A DNA stretch of 43,422 nucleotides from JAVJRN01 sp040218415. GTDB taxonomy: Bacteria; Bacteroidota; Bacteroidia; Cytophagales; Cyclobacteriaceae. Positions 34,722 through 40,933 of the stretch are shown here, piece after piece (position 1 is the stretch's first letter; each line of letters starts with the position of its first letter). The position numbers were made by a program, and so were the translations under genes. Where the stretch lies: positions 1 to 43,422 of the forward strand of contig JAVJRN010000037.1 of the NCBI GenBank assembly GCA_040218415.1, given 5' to 3'. The notes beneath the pieces were generated by a model, which made no database searches, was not told the origin of the DNA, and worked only from the letters and a program-made list of their open reading frames with translations.

Positions 34722-35105
34722 TTAATCGAATAGGTTTTCTTCCCGCTCAAGCATCAATATTGAGGCTTGCGGCACGATGAAATATTTTTCGCCTTCGTAC
34801 ATCACCTCAAAAGCTGCCTTTTGTAGGAAAATAGCCAAGTCCCCTTCTTGGGCTTGTAATGGCATATATTTAATCTTCTCCGTTTCAGGTTTCCAATCAT
34901 CGTCTTCATCCATCGCAACTGGGATGGGATATCCTGGACCGGCTTTCACAATGTAACCCGATTGTACTTTTTCTTTTTCCTGAACGCCAGGGGGTAAGTA
35001 GATACCTGTATTGGTTTTCCCTAGTTCTTTCTTGGGCTTTATCAGCACACGATCACCCACCACTATCAAATTCTTCAATTTATTGTCTGCTGTTAGTTGC
35101 TGCAT
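34722..35105 (-). CDS. GroES-like (Cpn10 fold) protein without adjacent groEL
   Basis: A 127-residue protein with the Cpn10 start pattern (VVGDRVLIKPKKELGKTNTGIYLPP) and the later VQSGYIVKAGPGYPIP. It is longer than classical GroES (about 97 residues): an insert around EDDDWKPETEKIKYMPLQ and a C-terminal tail are added. No groEL is nearby, so it is likely a second Cpn10-like protein rather than the main co-chaperone. Whether it binds GroEL is unknown. Confidence 0.85.
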   Translation of the reverse strand: MQQLTADNKLKNLIVVGDRVLIKPKKELGKTNTGIYLPPGVQEKEKVQSGYIVKAGPGYPIPVAMDEDDDWKPETEKIKYMPLQAQEGDLAIFLQKAAFEVMYEGEKYFIVPQASILMLEREENLFD

Positions 35106-35177
35106 TGTTTAATTTTTTTATCAATCTACTGTTTTCATACCTGTATAACCAAAATTAGTATAACTGGTTTTCGGTCG

Positions 35178-36509
35178 TTAATCATTGCTGCCATCATCAG
35201 ACCGATCGAGTAGGCGCTGATCGATTTGCTTTGCAGCTTTTGCGCCAAGCTGCTTTAGGTTTTCTGTTCTTCTAATCAAATTGCCCTGTCCGTCCGAAAG
35301 CTTATTCATGGCGTCATTGTAAGCATTACTGGTGGTTTTAAGGTTGTTGCCCAGCTTTAGCAAATCTTCTGCAAAGGAGACAAATTTATCATAAAGAGCG
35401 CCTCCCTGGCGTGCAATTTCAATCGCGTTTTTGTTTTGTAAATCTTGCTTCCAGATGTAAGAAACGGTTCGCAAGGTTGCCAGTAAGGTACTCGTGCTTA
35501 CCAAAACAATATTTTTGTCCAATGCTTTTTCATATAGGCTTGGGTCTTCTTTTAGCGCAATGGTGAGGGCAGGCTCATTGGCCATAAACATCAACACAAA
35601 GTCCGGTTGTTGTATTCCATGAAGGTTTTGGTAGTTCTTTTCACCCAAAAGCTTAATGTGGTTATTGACACTGTCCAAGTGTTGTTTTAAATATTTGGCT
35701 TGGCCAGTCTCTGAGTCCTCGTCATAATAGTTGCTGTAAGCCGTAAGTGAAACTTTAGAGTCTAAGATCAGATACTTTTCATCGGGCATTTTGATAATGT
35801 AGTCGAGACGCTGATTGCTACCATCCTCTGTTTTCATGTTGCGCTCTTTGAAGTAATGCACGTCTTTTTGTAAGCCAACTTTATCCAAAATGTTTTCCAG
35901 CTGCATTTCACCCCAGTTTCCTTGAGTTTTCGATTCTCCTCGAAGTGCTTTGGTCAAACTCTCCGCTTCTTTGGTAAGATTTTTATTGAGGTCTTTGAGG
36001 TGGGTCAGTTCTGTTTTCAAACTGCTATTCCAAGAAATAGATTCTTTGTTGTTTTGTTCTATTCGCTTTTCAAAATTGATGATTTTCTCTCCAAGAGGTT
36101 TTAAGAGCATGTCGAGATTTACCTTGTTTTGATCGGTAAATTTTTTGCTTTTTTCCTCCAAAATTTCATTAGCCAGATTTTTAAACTCGGCAGTAAACTT
36201 AGCTTGTATGTTTTCCAATTCGCCTTTTTGCTCAGCAAGCCGCTCTTGTAGTCCTTTGTGGTGCGCTATGAGTCCGCTGTGCTTGTTGCTCAGGTCAAGA
36301 TATTTTTGCCTTTCTTGGATCATTTGGCTGTTCAAGTCTTTGAAGTCTTGATTAATTCGCTCATTTCGGTCTTGCTCTGCACGTAATTCAGACTTAATGT
36401 CTTCAATGGACTGCCCTATTTCTTTTTTCTTTAATGTCGCCAAGAGAAAACCGATAATTCCACCAAGAACTACACCGGCAGTTAATCCAATAAGCAATTG
36501 AAGCTCCAT
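35178..36509 (-). CDS. rmuC: DNA recombination protein RmuC
   Basis: A 443-residue RmuC-family protein, thought to be a nuclease-like factor that limits DNA inversions. It has an N-terminal membrane segment (LIGLTAGVVLGGIIGFLLAT), a long coiled coil to about residue 190, then the RmuC domain with GNWGEMQLENIL, DYIIKMPDEKYLILDSKVSL and FVLMFMANEPAL. It lies between the GroES-like and CPBP genes, all on the minus strand. Confidence 0.94.
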   Translation of the reverse strand: MELQLLIGLTAGVVLGGIIGFLLATLKKKEIGQSIEDIKSELRAEQDRNERINQDFKDLNSQMIQERQKYLDLSNKHSGLIAHHKGLQERLAEQKGELENIQAKFTAEFKNLANEILEEKSKKFTDQNKVNLDMLLKPLGEKIINFEKRIEQNNKESISWNSSLKTELTHLKDLNKNLTKEAESLTKALRGESKTQGNWGEMQLENILDKVGLQKDVHYFKERNMKTEDGSNQRLDYIIKMPDEKYLILDSKVSLTAYSNYYDEDSETGQAKYLKQHLDSVNNHIKLLGEKNYQNLHGIQQPDFVLMFMANEPALTIALKEDPSLYEKALDKNIVLVSTSTLLATLRTVSYIWKQDLQNKNAIEIARQGGALYDKFVSFAEDLLKLGNNLKTTSNAYNDAMNKLSDGQGNLIRRTENLKQLGAKAAKQIDQRLLDRSDDGSND

Positions 36510-36551
36510 GCTGTTAAATAAGTTTTGGGAAAATACTTGGCCGTAAAAGTA

Positions 36552-37490
36552 CTACAAGCCCTGAAGATACCCGAATAATTCCATTGCCCAAGCAATGCCA
36601 ATATGCACGATGACGCCTCCCCAAATGCTTCTGGAATAAAAGGCTATCACGCCCAACAAGTAACCACCAAAAATAGAACTGACGGCTTCCGTCATTGGCT
36701 TACCAAAATGAAGAAAGCAGTAGGAAGCAACCATCGGTAAGATGGCGTGTGCACCAAAAAATTTAACAAAGGCAAAAACCAAGAATCCACGAAAAAGCAT
36801 TTCTACTCCAATAAAATCACTCCCATAAGCGATTTCATAAATCACAATCGGAATCCATTCGTCTATTCCTCGATTAGCTGCAAATTCATCTATTTTGGCA
36901 TGTTGGAAACGTGGATAATAATTTTGAATATCAGAGAAAAAGGAACCTATACCAATAAAAACAATGGCAATTCCCAAAATGACAAAATAAGGTTTGGGAT
37001 CAAACTTTTTATTGTTGAGTCCATAATAGTTTTTCGGGTTATCCTTTTCAATGAGCAAATACACTAAGAGCAAAGGCAGTACCACGGTAAAAAGCGCATT
37101 TCCCCATCGAATTACTTTATACATGTACACATATTCAGCATGAGGCAAACCTTGGATCCAGTATTTAAAACCGTAAAAAGATCGATCAAACGAGAGTATA
37201 GCAAATCCAATAATCAGCCGAACCCAAAAGTTGGGCGATTTCCACCATGTAGTGTTTTTATTAAAAATCAAAAGAATGATACAGGTGCACAAGTAAGGGA
37301 ATACTTGAAAAAGAAACATGTGCACGAAATGCCATGGAGTGCCTATCGATTGATCAACAATGCTATCTTCAAAGTCGAAATAATAATTCACAGCAACACA
37401 AACAGCCATAAATAGCAAAAAAACAATGTGTAGTTTTAGGTCGAAGTGCTGATCTCGATAGTCTTTGAGATAGTCTATAATTTTTTTCAT
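36552..37490 (-). CDS. CPBP-family intramembrane protease-like protein
   Basis: A 312-residue multi-pass membrane protein from the ATG at 37490; an in-frame ATG at 37511 would add 7 residues. It has about eight hydrophobic segments. The CPBP motifs are visible late in the protein: GVEMLFRGFL, with one Glu where the usual motif has two, then FLHFGKP and GVIVHIGIAWA for the two histidines. The family includes Rce1-like CAAX proteases and bacteriocin self-immunity proteins. Substrate unknown. Confidence 0.82.
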   Translation of the reverse strand: MKKIIDYLKDYRDQHFDLKLHIVFLLFMAVCVAVNYYFDFEDSIVDQSIGTPWHFVHMFLFQVFPYLCTCIILLIFNKNTTWWKSPNFWVRLIIGFAILSFDRSFYGFKYWIQGLPHAEYVYMYKVIRWGNALFTVVLPLLLVYLLIEKDNPKNYYGLNNKKFDPKPYFVILGIAIVFIGIGSFFSDIQNYYPRFQHAKIDEFAANRGIDEWIPIVIYEIAYGSDFIGVEMLFRGFLVFAFVKFFGAHAILPMVASYCFLHFGKPMTEAVSSIFGGYLLGVIAFYSRSIWGGVIVHIGIAWAMELFGYLQGL

Positions 37491-37528
37491 ATTGTTATGG
37501 TTGGCTGGCAATTCTAAAGGATCAGGTT

Positions 37529-37543
37529 ATTTGGAAACCAAAT
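37529..37543. promoter_or_regulatory. short inverted repeat upstream of the NRDE gene
   Basis: ATTTGG and CCAAAT are perfect inverse complements around AAA, in the divergent gap between the CPBP and NRDE genes. It could be an operator, or simply a chance 6-bp palindrome. Confidence 0.25.
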
Positions 37544-37590
37544 GACATCTTTGCCATGTTTCCGCTTGACTTTAAAGTTTTTACAAATAT

Positions 37591-38346
37591 ATGTGTCTGA
37601 TTGTTTTTGCTTGGAAAGCTCACCCCGATTATCCATTAATACTCGCATCGAATAGAGACGAGTTTTATAACAGACCCACACTAGAGGCGCATCGCTGGCC
37701 TGATCACAAAACTATTTATGGCGGTCGGGATGAATTGGCCAAAGGCACTTGGCTGGCCGTGAATGATGAAAAAAAACTTGCAGCAGTTACCAATTATAGA
37801 GATCTGTCCAATATTAATCCCAAGGCCAGGTCACGGGGAGAGTTACCCGTTGATTTTTTAATTGGGAAAATGGAAGGGATGGAATATTTACAAGCGGTTG
37901 ATAAAAAGGCTAATCAATATAATGGCTTCAACCTACTGACCTTCACGGACGAGGAGGCTTTGCATTATAGTAACTATGAAAAAAAAATCAACCTACTCAA
38001 ACCGGGCATTTATGGTTTAAGCAATGCGGTGCTGGATACGCCTTGGCCAAAAGTACTTCGAGCGAAGGCAAAATTCGAACAAATAATCAGTACCCATTTT
38101 GAACATAAAGAATTGCTTGATCTGATGCATGATCAATGGCTGGCGCCCGATGAAGACCTTCCGCCAACTGGCCTTTCTTATGAAAAAGAAAAAGCACTTT
38201 CTGCCATGTGCATTAGAACTGAAGGTTATGGAACTTGCTGTTCTACGATTGTTACAAAAAATGTGAACGGGAATTTAAAATTTACCGAGGAGTCATATCC
38301 GGTAGGAGCCCGAAAAGGAAAAATGATCACCACCGAATTTGAATAA
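37591..38346 (+). CDS. NRDE (TANGO2-like) family protein
   Basis: A 251-residue protein starting MCLIVFAWKAHPDYPL, with the family signature LASNRDEFYNRPT that names the group. Other typical parts are GGRDELAKGTWLAVN and the C-terminal CCSTIV. Cys2 is the conserved residue that may act as an N-terminal nucleophile in this Ntn-like family. The cellular role is unsettled, with haem handling and lipid metabolism suggested for relatives. Confidence 0.92.
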   Translation: MCLIVFAWKAHPDYPLILASNRDEFYNRPTLEAHRWPDHKTIYGGRDELAKGTWLAVNDEKKLAAVTNYRDLSNINPKARSRGELPVDFLIGKMEGMEYLQAVDKKANQYNGFNLLTFTDEEALHYSNYEKKINLLKPGIYGLSNAVLDTPWPKVLRAKAKFEQIISTHFEHKELLDLMHDQWLAPDEDLPPTGLSYEKEKALSAMCIRTEGYGTCCSTIVTKNVNGNLKFTEESYPVGARKGKMITTEFE

Positions 38347-38366
38347 AAACATAAGCTTGTCAATGA

Positions 38367-38374
38367 TAATTTTG
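38367..38374 (+). promoter_or_regulatory. candidate -7 element for the small lipoprotein gene
   Basis: TAATTTTG matches TAnnTTTG 41 nt before the lipoprotein start. No -33 box at a good distance. Confidence 0.25.
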
Positions 38375-38414
38375 GATCACAAGCGTTAAAAATTTCAATG
38401 ATTAAATTTACACG

Positions 38415-38879
38415 ATGAAAAAATTATTTGCTGTTTTTATACTTCCGCTCGTGCTCATTTGCTGTGATGATACCACCAATGACATTACCGCCGAGAATGT
38501 AGCAAAAGGCAAAGTCGCAAGTGCTGACTGGGAATTTGGCGGAGGAAAAGCGCAATCACGATTACAGTTTAATGACTATGAGTTGACATTGATGTCTACC
38601 GCCGAAAATGCCTCTCGTGATCCTTGCTCCGTAGTAACTCCAAACAATGGATACATTCTCCTGACAGTACCGCCGGCTCTGGGCAATTATTCTGTTTCAG
38701 CGGATGCCAATGGGGTGAGATTTTTCGATGGGAACAACGCCACAAGTTTTTTCACCGCTACATCCGGGTTCATTCAGGTGACTGCTGTTACTTCATTAGA
38801 TATAGAGGGTTTCCTTCAAGCCAACTTCGATGACAACAACACAGTCGAAGGCTATTTTTTGGTGGCTATTTGTAATTGA
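38415..38879 (+). CDS. small lipoprotein of unknown function
   Basis: A 154-residue protein with a lipoprotein signal (MKKLFAVFILPLVLICC; the modified residue is Cys16 or Cys17). The mature part is beta-rich, with strand-like stretches and two further cysteines (DPCSVV and the penultimate VAICN) that could form a disulfide. No family is recognised. It is the last ordinary gene before the duplicated gcvP end. Confidence 0.75.
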   Translation: MKKLFAVFILPLVLICCDDTTNDITAENVAKGKVASADWEFGGGKAQSRLQFNDYELTLMSTAENASRDPCSVVTPNNGYILLTVPPALGNYSVSADANGVRFFDGNNATSFFTATSGFIQVTAVTSLDIEGFLQANFDDNNTVEGYFLVAICN

Positions 38880-38962
38880 GGTTCCCTTTTTCTTACCAAT
38901 AGAACTTAAGCATGAACCCTTGGAGATTCTAAAAAACCTCTGAGGGTTCATCACTCCACAAA

Positions 38963-38993
38963 AAAGCCAAGATCACTTACTGATCTTGGCTTT
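38963..38993 (-). terminator. intrinsic terminator of the left gcvP fragment
   Basis: AAAGCCAAGATCA and TGATCTTGGCTTT pair perfectly over 13 bp. On the minus strand the hairpin is followed by a T-run, a textbook intrinsic terminator. The same structure is present at 43121-43151. Confidence 0.85.
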
Positions 38994-39016
38994 ATATGCT
39001 TAAAGTTGATTTTTGC

Positions 39017-39466
39017 TTAACTCAAGTCACCAACCATAGCGTTAGTTTCTTCGGCAGCATAAGCTTCTAGAGGCAAGCAGCTACAAACCAAATTTCTATC
39101 GCCATAGGCACTGTCGATTCTGCTTACACTCGGCCAGAACTTGTTGAACCTTAGAGAATCGAGAGGGAATGCTGCTTTTTCCCTTGTATAAGGTAAAGCC
39201 CACTCGTTGGCTACCACAGTTCTGTAAGTATGTGGCGCGTTTTTCAAAACGTTGTTCATCTTGTCAGCCTTTCCAGTGATAACTTCCTCTACTTCCGCAC
39301 GAACAGCGATCATAACATCACAAAATCTATCCAATTCAGCTTTGGTTTCGCTTTCCGTTGGCTCTATCATCATAGTGCCGGCCACAGGGAAAGAAACGGT
39401 TGGCGCGTGGTAGCCGTAATCCATCATTCGCTTGGCAATATCTTCTACCTCTATGCCGTCCCCCAC
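39017..39466 (-). pseudogene. gcvP: C-terminal fragment of glycine dehydrogenase (decarboxylating) P protein
   Basis: The frame encodes about 147 residues matching the extreme C-terminus of GcvP (GIEVEDIAKRMMDYGYHAPT, SFPVAGTMMIEPTESETKAE, FNKFWPSVSRIDSAYGDRNL, NAMVGDLS). GcvP is normally about 950 residues and contains the PLP lysine further upstream, so this piece cannot be an active enzyme. The first codons (GTG, then Gly-Asp) are not family sequence and mark the junction with hairpin A at about 39460. No stop or frameshift has accumulated, so the fragment is either young or kept similar by exchange with the other copy. Confidence 0.9.
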
Positions 39467-39467
39467 T

Positions 39468-39490
39468 GGCTTCAGTTTGTAACTGAAGCC
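39468..39490. repeat. hairpin A
   Basis: Arms GGCTTCAGTT and AACTGAAGCC are perfect inverse complements around a TGT loop. It directly abuts the gcvP fragment. Confidence 0.75.
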
Positions 39491-39505
39491 TATTTATTAT
39501 ATCCA

Positions 39506-39520
39506 GCAGTTTATAACTGC
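39506..39520. repeat. hairpin B
   Basis: GCAGTT-TAT-AACTGC is a perfect 6-bp stem with a 3-nt loop, same core as hairpins A and C. Confidence 0.65.
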
Positions 39521-39555
39521 GATCATTCTAAAAACTCAACTTCTATCAATCCACT

Positions 39556-39759
39556 CTAGCCAGTATAATCTCTTGCACTAGAATAAACATAATTCTCAGG
39601 TTCATAGACAATACATTCTTTTACCTTTTGACAGTACTTCATGGAATCAAAAATTACATCTTTATATAAAGGCCTAGATAGAGCGTCTACCCATTGAACT
39701 GTGGCAAAAGTTATAAAATGCAATACCTGATGATTATCAATCTTATATTTGGAAGACAT
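39556..39759 (-). pseudogene. internally deleted RAYT (REP-associated tyrosine transposase)
   Basis: The 67-residue frame starts like full-length relatives (MSSKYKIDNHQVLHFITFAT, then VQWVDALSRPLYKDVIFDSM and KYCQK) and jumps to what looks like their C-terminal end (YEPENYVYSSARDYTG). Full-length RAYT proteins are about 180 residues or more. The middle, which contains the HUH histidines and the catalytic tyrosine, is missing. It cannot catalyse transposition by itself. Confidence 0.75.
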
Positions 39760-39783
39760 CTTCTAAGATAATACCACTATCAG

Positions 39784-39798
39784 TCAGTTACAAACTGA
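39784..39798. repeat. hairpin C
   Basis: TCAGTT-ACA-AACTGA is a perfect 6-bp stem, 24 nt before the transposase-remnant start codon on the minus strand. Confidence 0.6.
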
Positions 39799-39830
39799 AC
39801 ATGATGATAGACTTAAGTTGCGCTTTGCTA

Positions 39831-39856
39831 AACTTAAGCCAGTGAGGGCTTAAGTT
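39831..39856. repeat. hairpin D with CTTAAG repeats
   Basis: AACTTAAGCC and GGCTTAAGTT form a perfect 10-bp stem around AGTGAG. A further ACTTAAGTT lies just upstream at 39811-39819. It has no T-run and sits in the palindrome cluster of the island. Confidence 0.6.
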
Positions 39857-39871
39857 GACGGCTATGGTGTC

Positions 39872-39938
39872 TCACAGGCCTTCTATCGGTGAGCGTTGAT
39901 TGGTTTTGAATTAGGTCTGTGGGTCATAGGTCTTGGGG
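39872..39938 (+). repeat. direct repeat of about 67 bp, copy 1 (hairpin-forming)
   Basis: Aligned without gaps to 42963-43029 it shares 55 of 67 bases. Within the unit CACAGGCCT (39873-39881) can pair with AGGTCTGTG (39913-39921) with one G-T wobble, giving a long hairpin. The two copies flank the lipoprotein/protease cargo in the same orientation. Confidence 0.7.
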
Positions 39939-40002
39939 TAAAAAACCACTTTCTTTAATTTTAAAATAAAAATAACTACTTTAGACAAAACTTTTTCATG
40001 AT

Positions 40003-40119
40003 ATGCCATATTCCAGAACTACTCTTTTATTCATCTTATCACTCGCTATACTTCTGATCGTCTCCTGTGAGCTTGACTTGCCAGCCGGAGAGTCATTATT
40101 TTATTCCGCTATTTGCTAA
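40003..40119 (+). CDS. 38-residue lipoprotein-like peptide
   Basis: A short frame, M-P-Y-S-R then a hydrophobic run ending ILLIVSC, a good lipobox, followed by only 16 residues (start ELDLPAGES) and a stop. It is either a tiny lipoprotein or the 5' remnant of a longer lipoprotein gene lost when the island was assembled. It is 28 nt upstream of the next lipoprotein gene. Confidence 0.5.
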   Translation: MPYSRTTLLFILSLAILLIVSCELDLPAGESLFYSAIC

Positions 40120-40147
40120 ATTAAATTATTTAGTTAACTTTAATATT

Positions 40148-40648
40148 ATGATACCAAAGAACGCAAAAATCATTCTCTTTTTTCTGACCCTACTTACTGT
40201 TGCTATCCTAGAATCCTGCAAATGCTACGGTGGTGACCCTATGAAATTCGAAGATGCCTACACCATTCAATTCAGGTTGTTCGATAAGAATACGGAACAA
40301 AACCTTATTACTTTCGGAGGTAAATATAATTTCGATTCTGTGTTGGTATATAACGCTAATGGAGCACTTATTTACCCTGGGCCTGTACCCGGAGATGGAA
40401 GGGTTGACCTCAGTCCGTATAGACGATCTGACGCGTTAATACCTCTAGAAAAAGACACTACGGAGTATTATTACCTCCACCTTATTGAACAAGGCCTAGA
40501 CATAGATACCATTCGGGCAGATTACCGAGCGGCTATTAATGATTGCGACGAAAAAGAATTTACCTACCTAAATATTTACTACAATGAAGAACTTATTTAC
40601 GCGAACGATCGTCCCACTGATGGTTATTATGTGGAGCTGTTTAAGTAA
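40148..40648 (+). CDS. lipoprotein of unknown function in the island
   Basis: A 166-residue protein from the ATG at 40148, which opens a hydrophobic signal ending VAILESC; an in-frame start at 40067 would put 27 residues in front and run through the preceding small frame. The lipobox has Glu at -2, which is unusual. The mature part is beta-rich, with a Cys at KCYGGD and one at NDCDEKEF. Not recognised. Its 3' end overlaps the protease start by 65 nt in another frame, suggesting coupling or compaction. Confidence 0.7.
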   Translation: MIPKNAKIILFFLTLLTVAILESCKCYGGDPMKFEDAYTIQFRLFDKNTEQNLITFGGKYNFDSVLVYNANGALIYPGPVPGDGRVDLSPYRRSDALIPLEKDTTEYYYLHLIEQGLDIDTIRADYRAAINDCDEKEFTYLNIYYNEELIYANDRPTDGYYVELFK

Positions 40649-40928
40649 TACAGCACACGCTCAAGATTGCTACCATCCTGATCCTACTGATTCTGCTTAT
40701 CAGGCGGTTCCATGGTATGGGGATGAGAGTAACTACACGGTGCTAGACCGGATGTACGATAGTCTATATAATCTCTACGGTCCTTCGGCAGAGCCCCTAC
40801 TCAGAGGATATGAGGATGATGTAATACTTCGTATCCCGCTCAAGTTTTGGATCTATCAGGAAGCATTTGGTGTAGCTGGGGCGGGAAATGAACCTCTCCA
40901 AATGAGCGAGGGCTACAATTTGCGGTAG
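40584..40928 (+). CDS. M43 metalloprotease, N-terminal part (before the frameshift)
   Basis: A 114-residue frame with a Sec signal (MKNLFTRTIVPLMVIMWSCL, then SNTAHAQ) and the start of a propeptide/catalytic region (ILRIPLKFWIYQ). It stops at TAG (40926-40928). Reading on in the -1 frame gives AVDRLNDAFRSNNLAF, the natural continuation, so this and the next frame are one gene split by loss of a single T near 40919 (AATTTG where AATTTTG would restore the frame). An internal ATG at 40620 would shorten the overlap with the lipoprotein gene. Confidence 0.75.
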   Translation: MKNLFTRTIVPLMVIMWSCLSNTAHAQDCYHPDPTDSAYQAVPWYGDESNYTVLDRMYDSLYNLYGPSAEPLLRGYEDDVILRIPLKFWIYQEAFGVAGAGNEPLQMSEGYNLR

Positions 40929-40933
40929 ATCGT

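Larger units (their letters stand above)
38935..39466 (-). repeat. duplicated gcvP 3' segment, left copy
   Basis: This stretch (gcvP coding end, stop codon, terminator and about 25 further bases) repeats at 43087-43422 in the same orientation. In the 248 coding bases that can be compared, 242 are identical. The repeat stops on the gcvP side close to 39457-39466, where hairpin A begins. On the terminator side the similarity fades near 38935. Confidence 0.85.
39467..39800 (-). mobile_element. collapsed RAYT/IS200-like element with terminal hairpins
   Basis: A 330-bp unit: hairpin C at its 5' side (39784-39798), a shortened transposase frame (39556-39759, minus strand), then hairpins B (39506-39520) and A (39468-39490) at its 3' side. 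All three hairpins share the core CAGTT-N3-AACTG. The layout of a Y1 transposase gene bordered by subterminal palindromes is that of IS200/REP-associated (RAYT) elements. The loss of the catalytic part makes this a non-autonomous, MITE-like derivative. Confidence 0.65.

Noticed and set aside
40905..40930. Programmed -1 ribosomal frameshift in the M43 protease
   Set aside because: The AATTTG context lacks a classical X-XXY-YYZ slippery site and no strong downstream structure was found; mutation or sequencing error is simpler.
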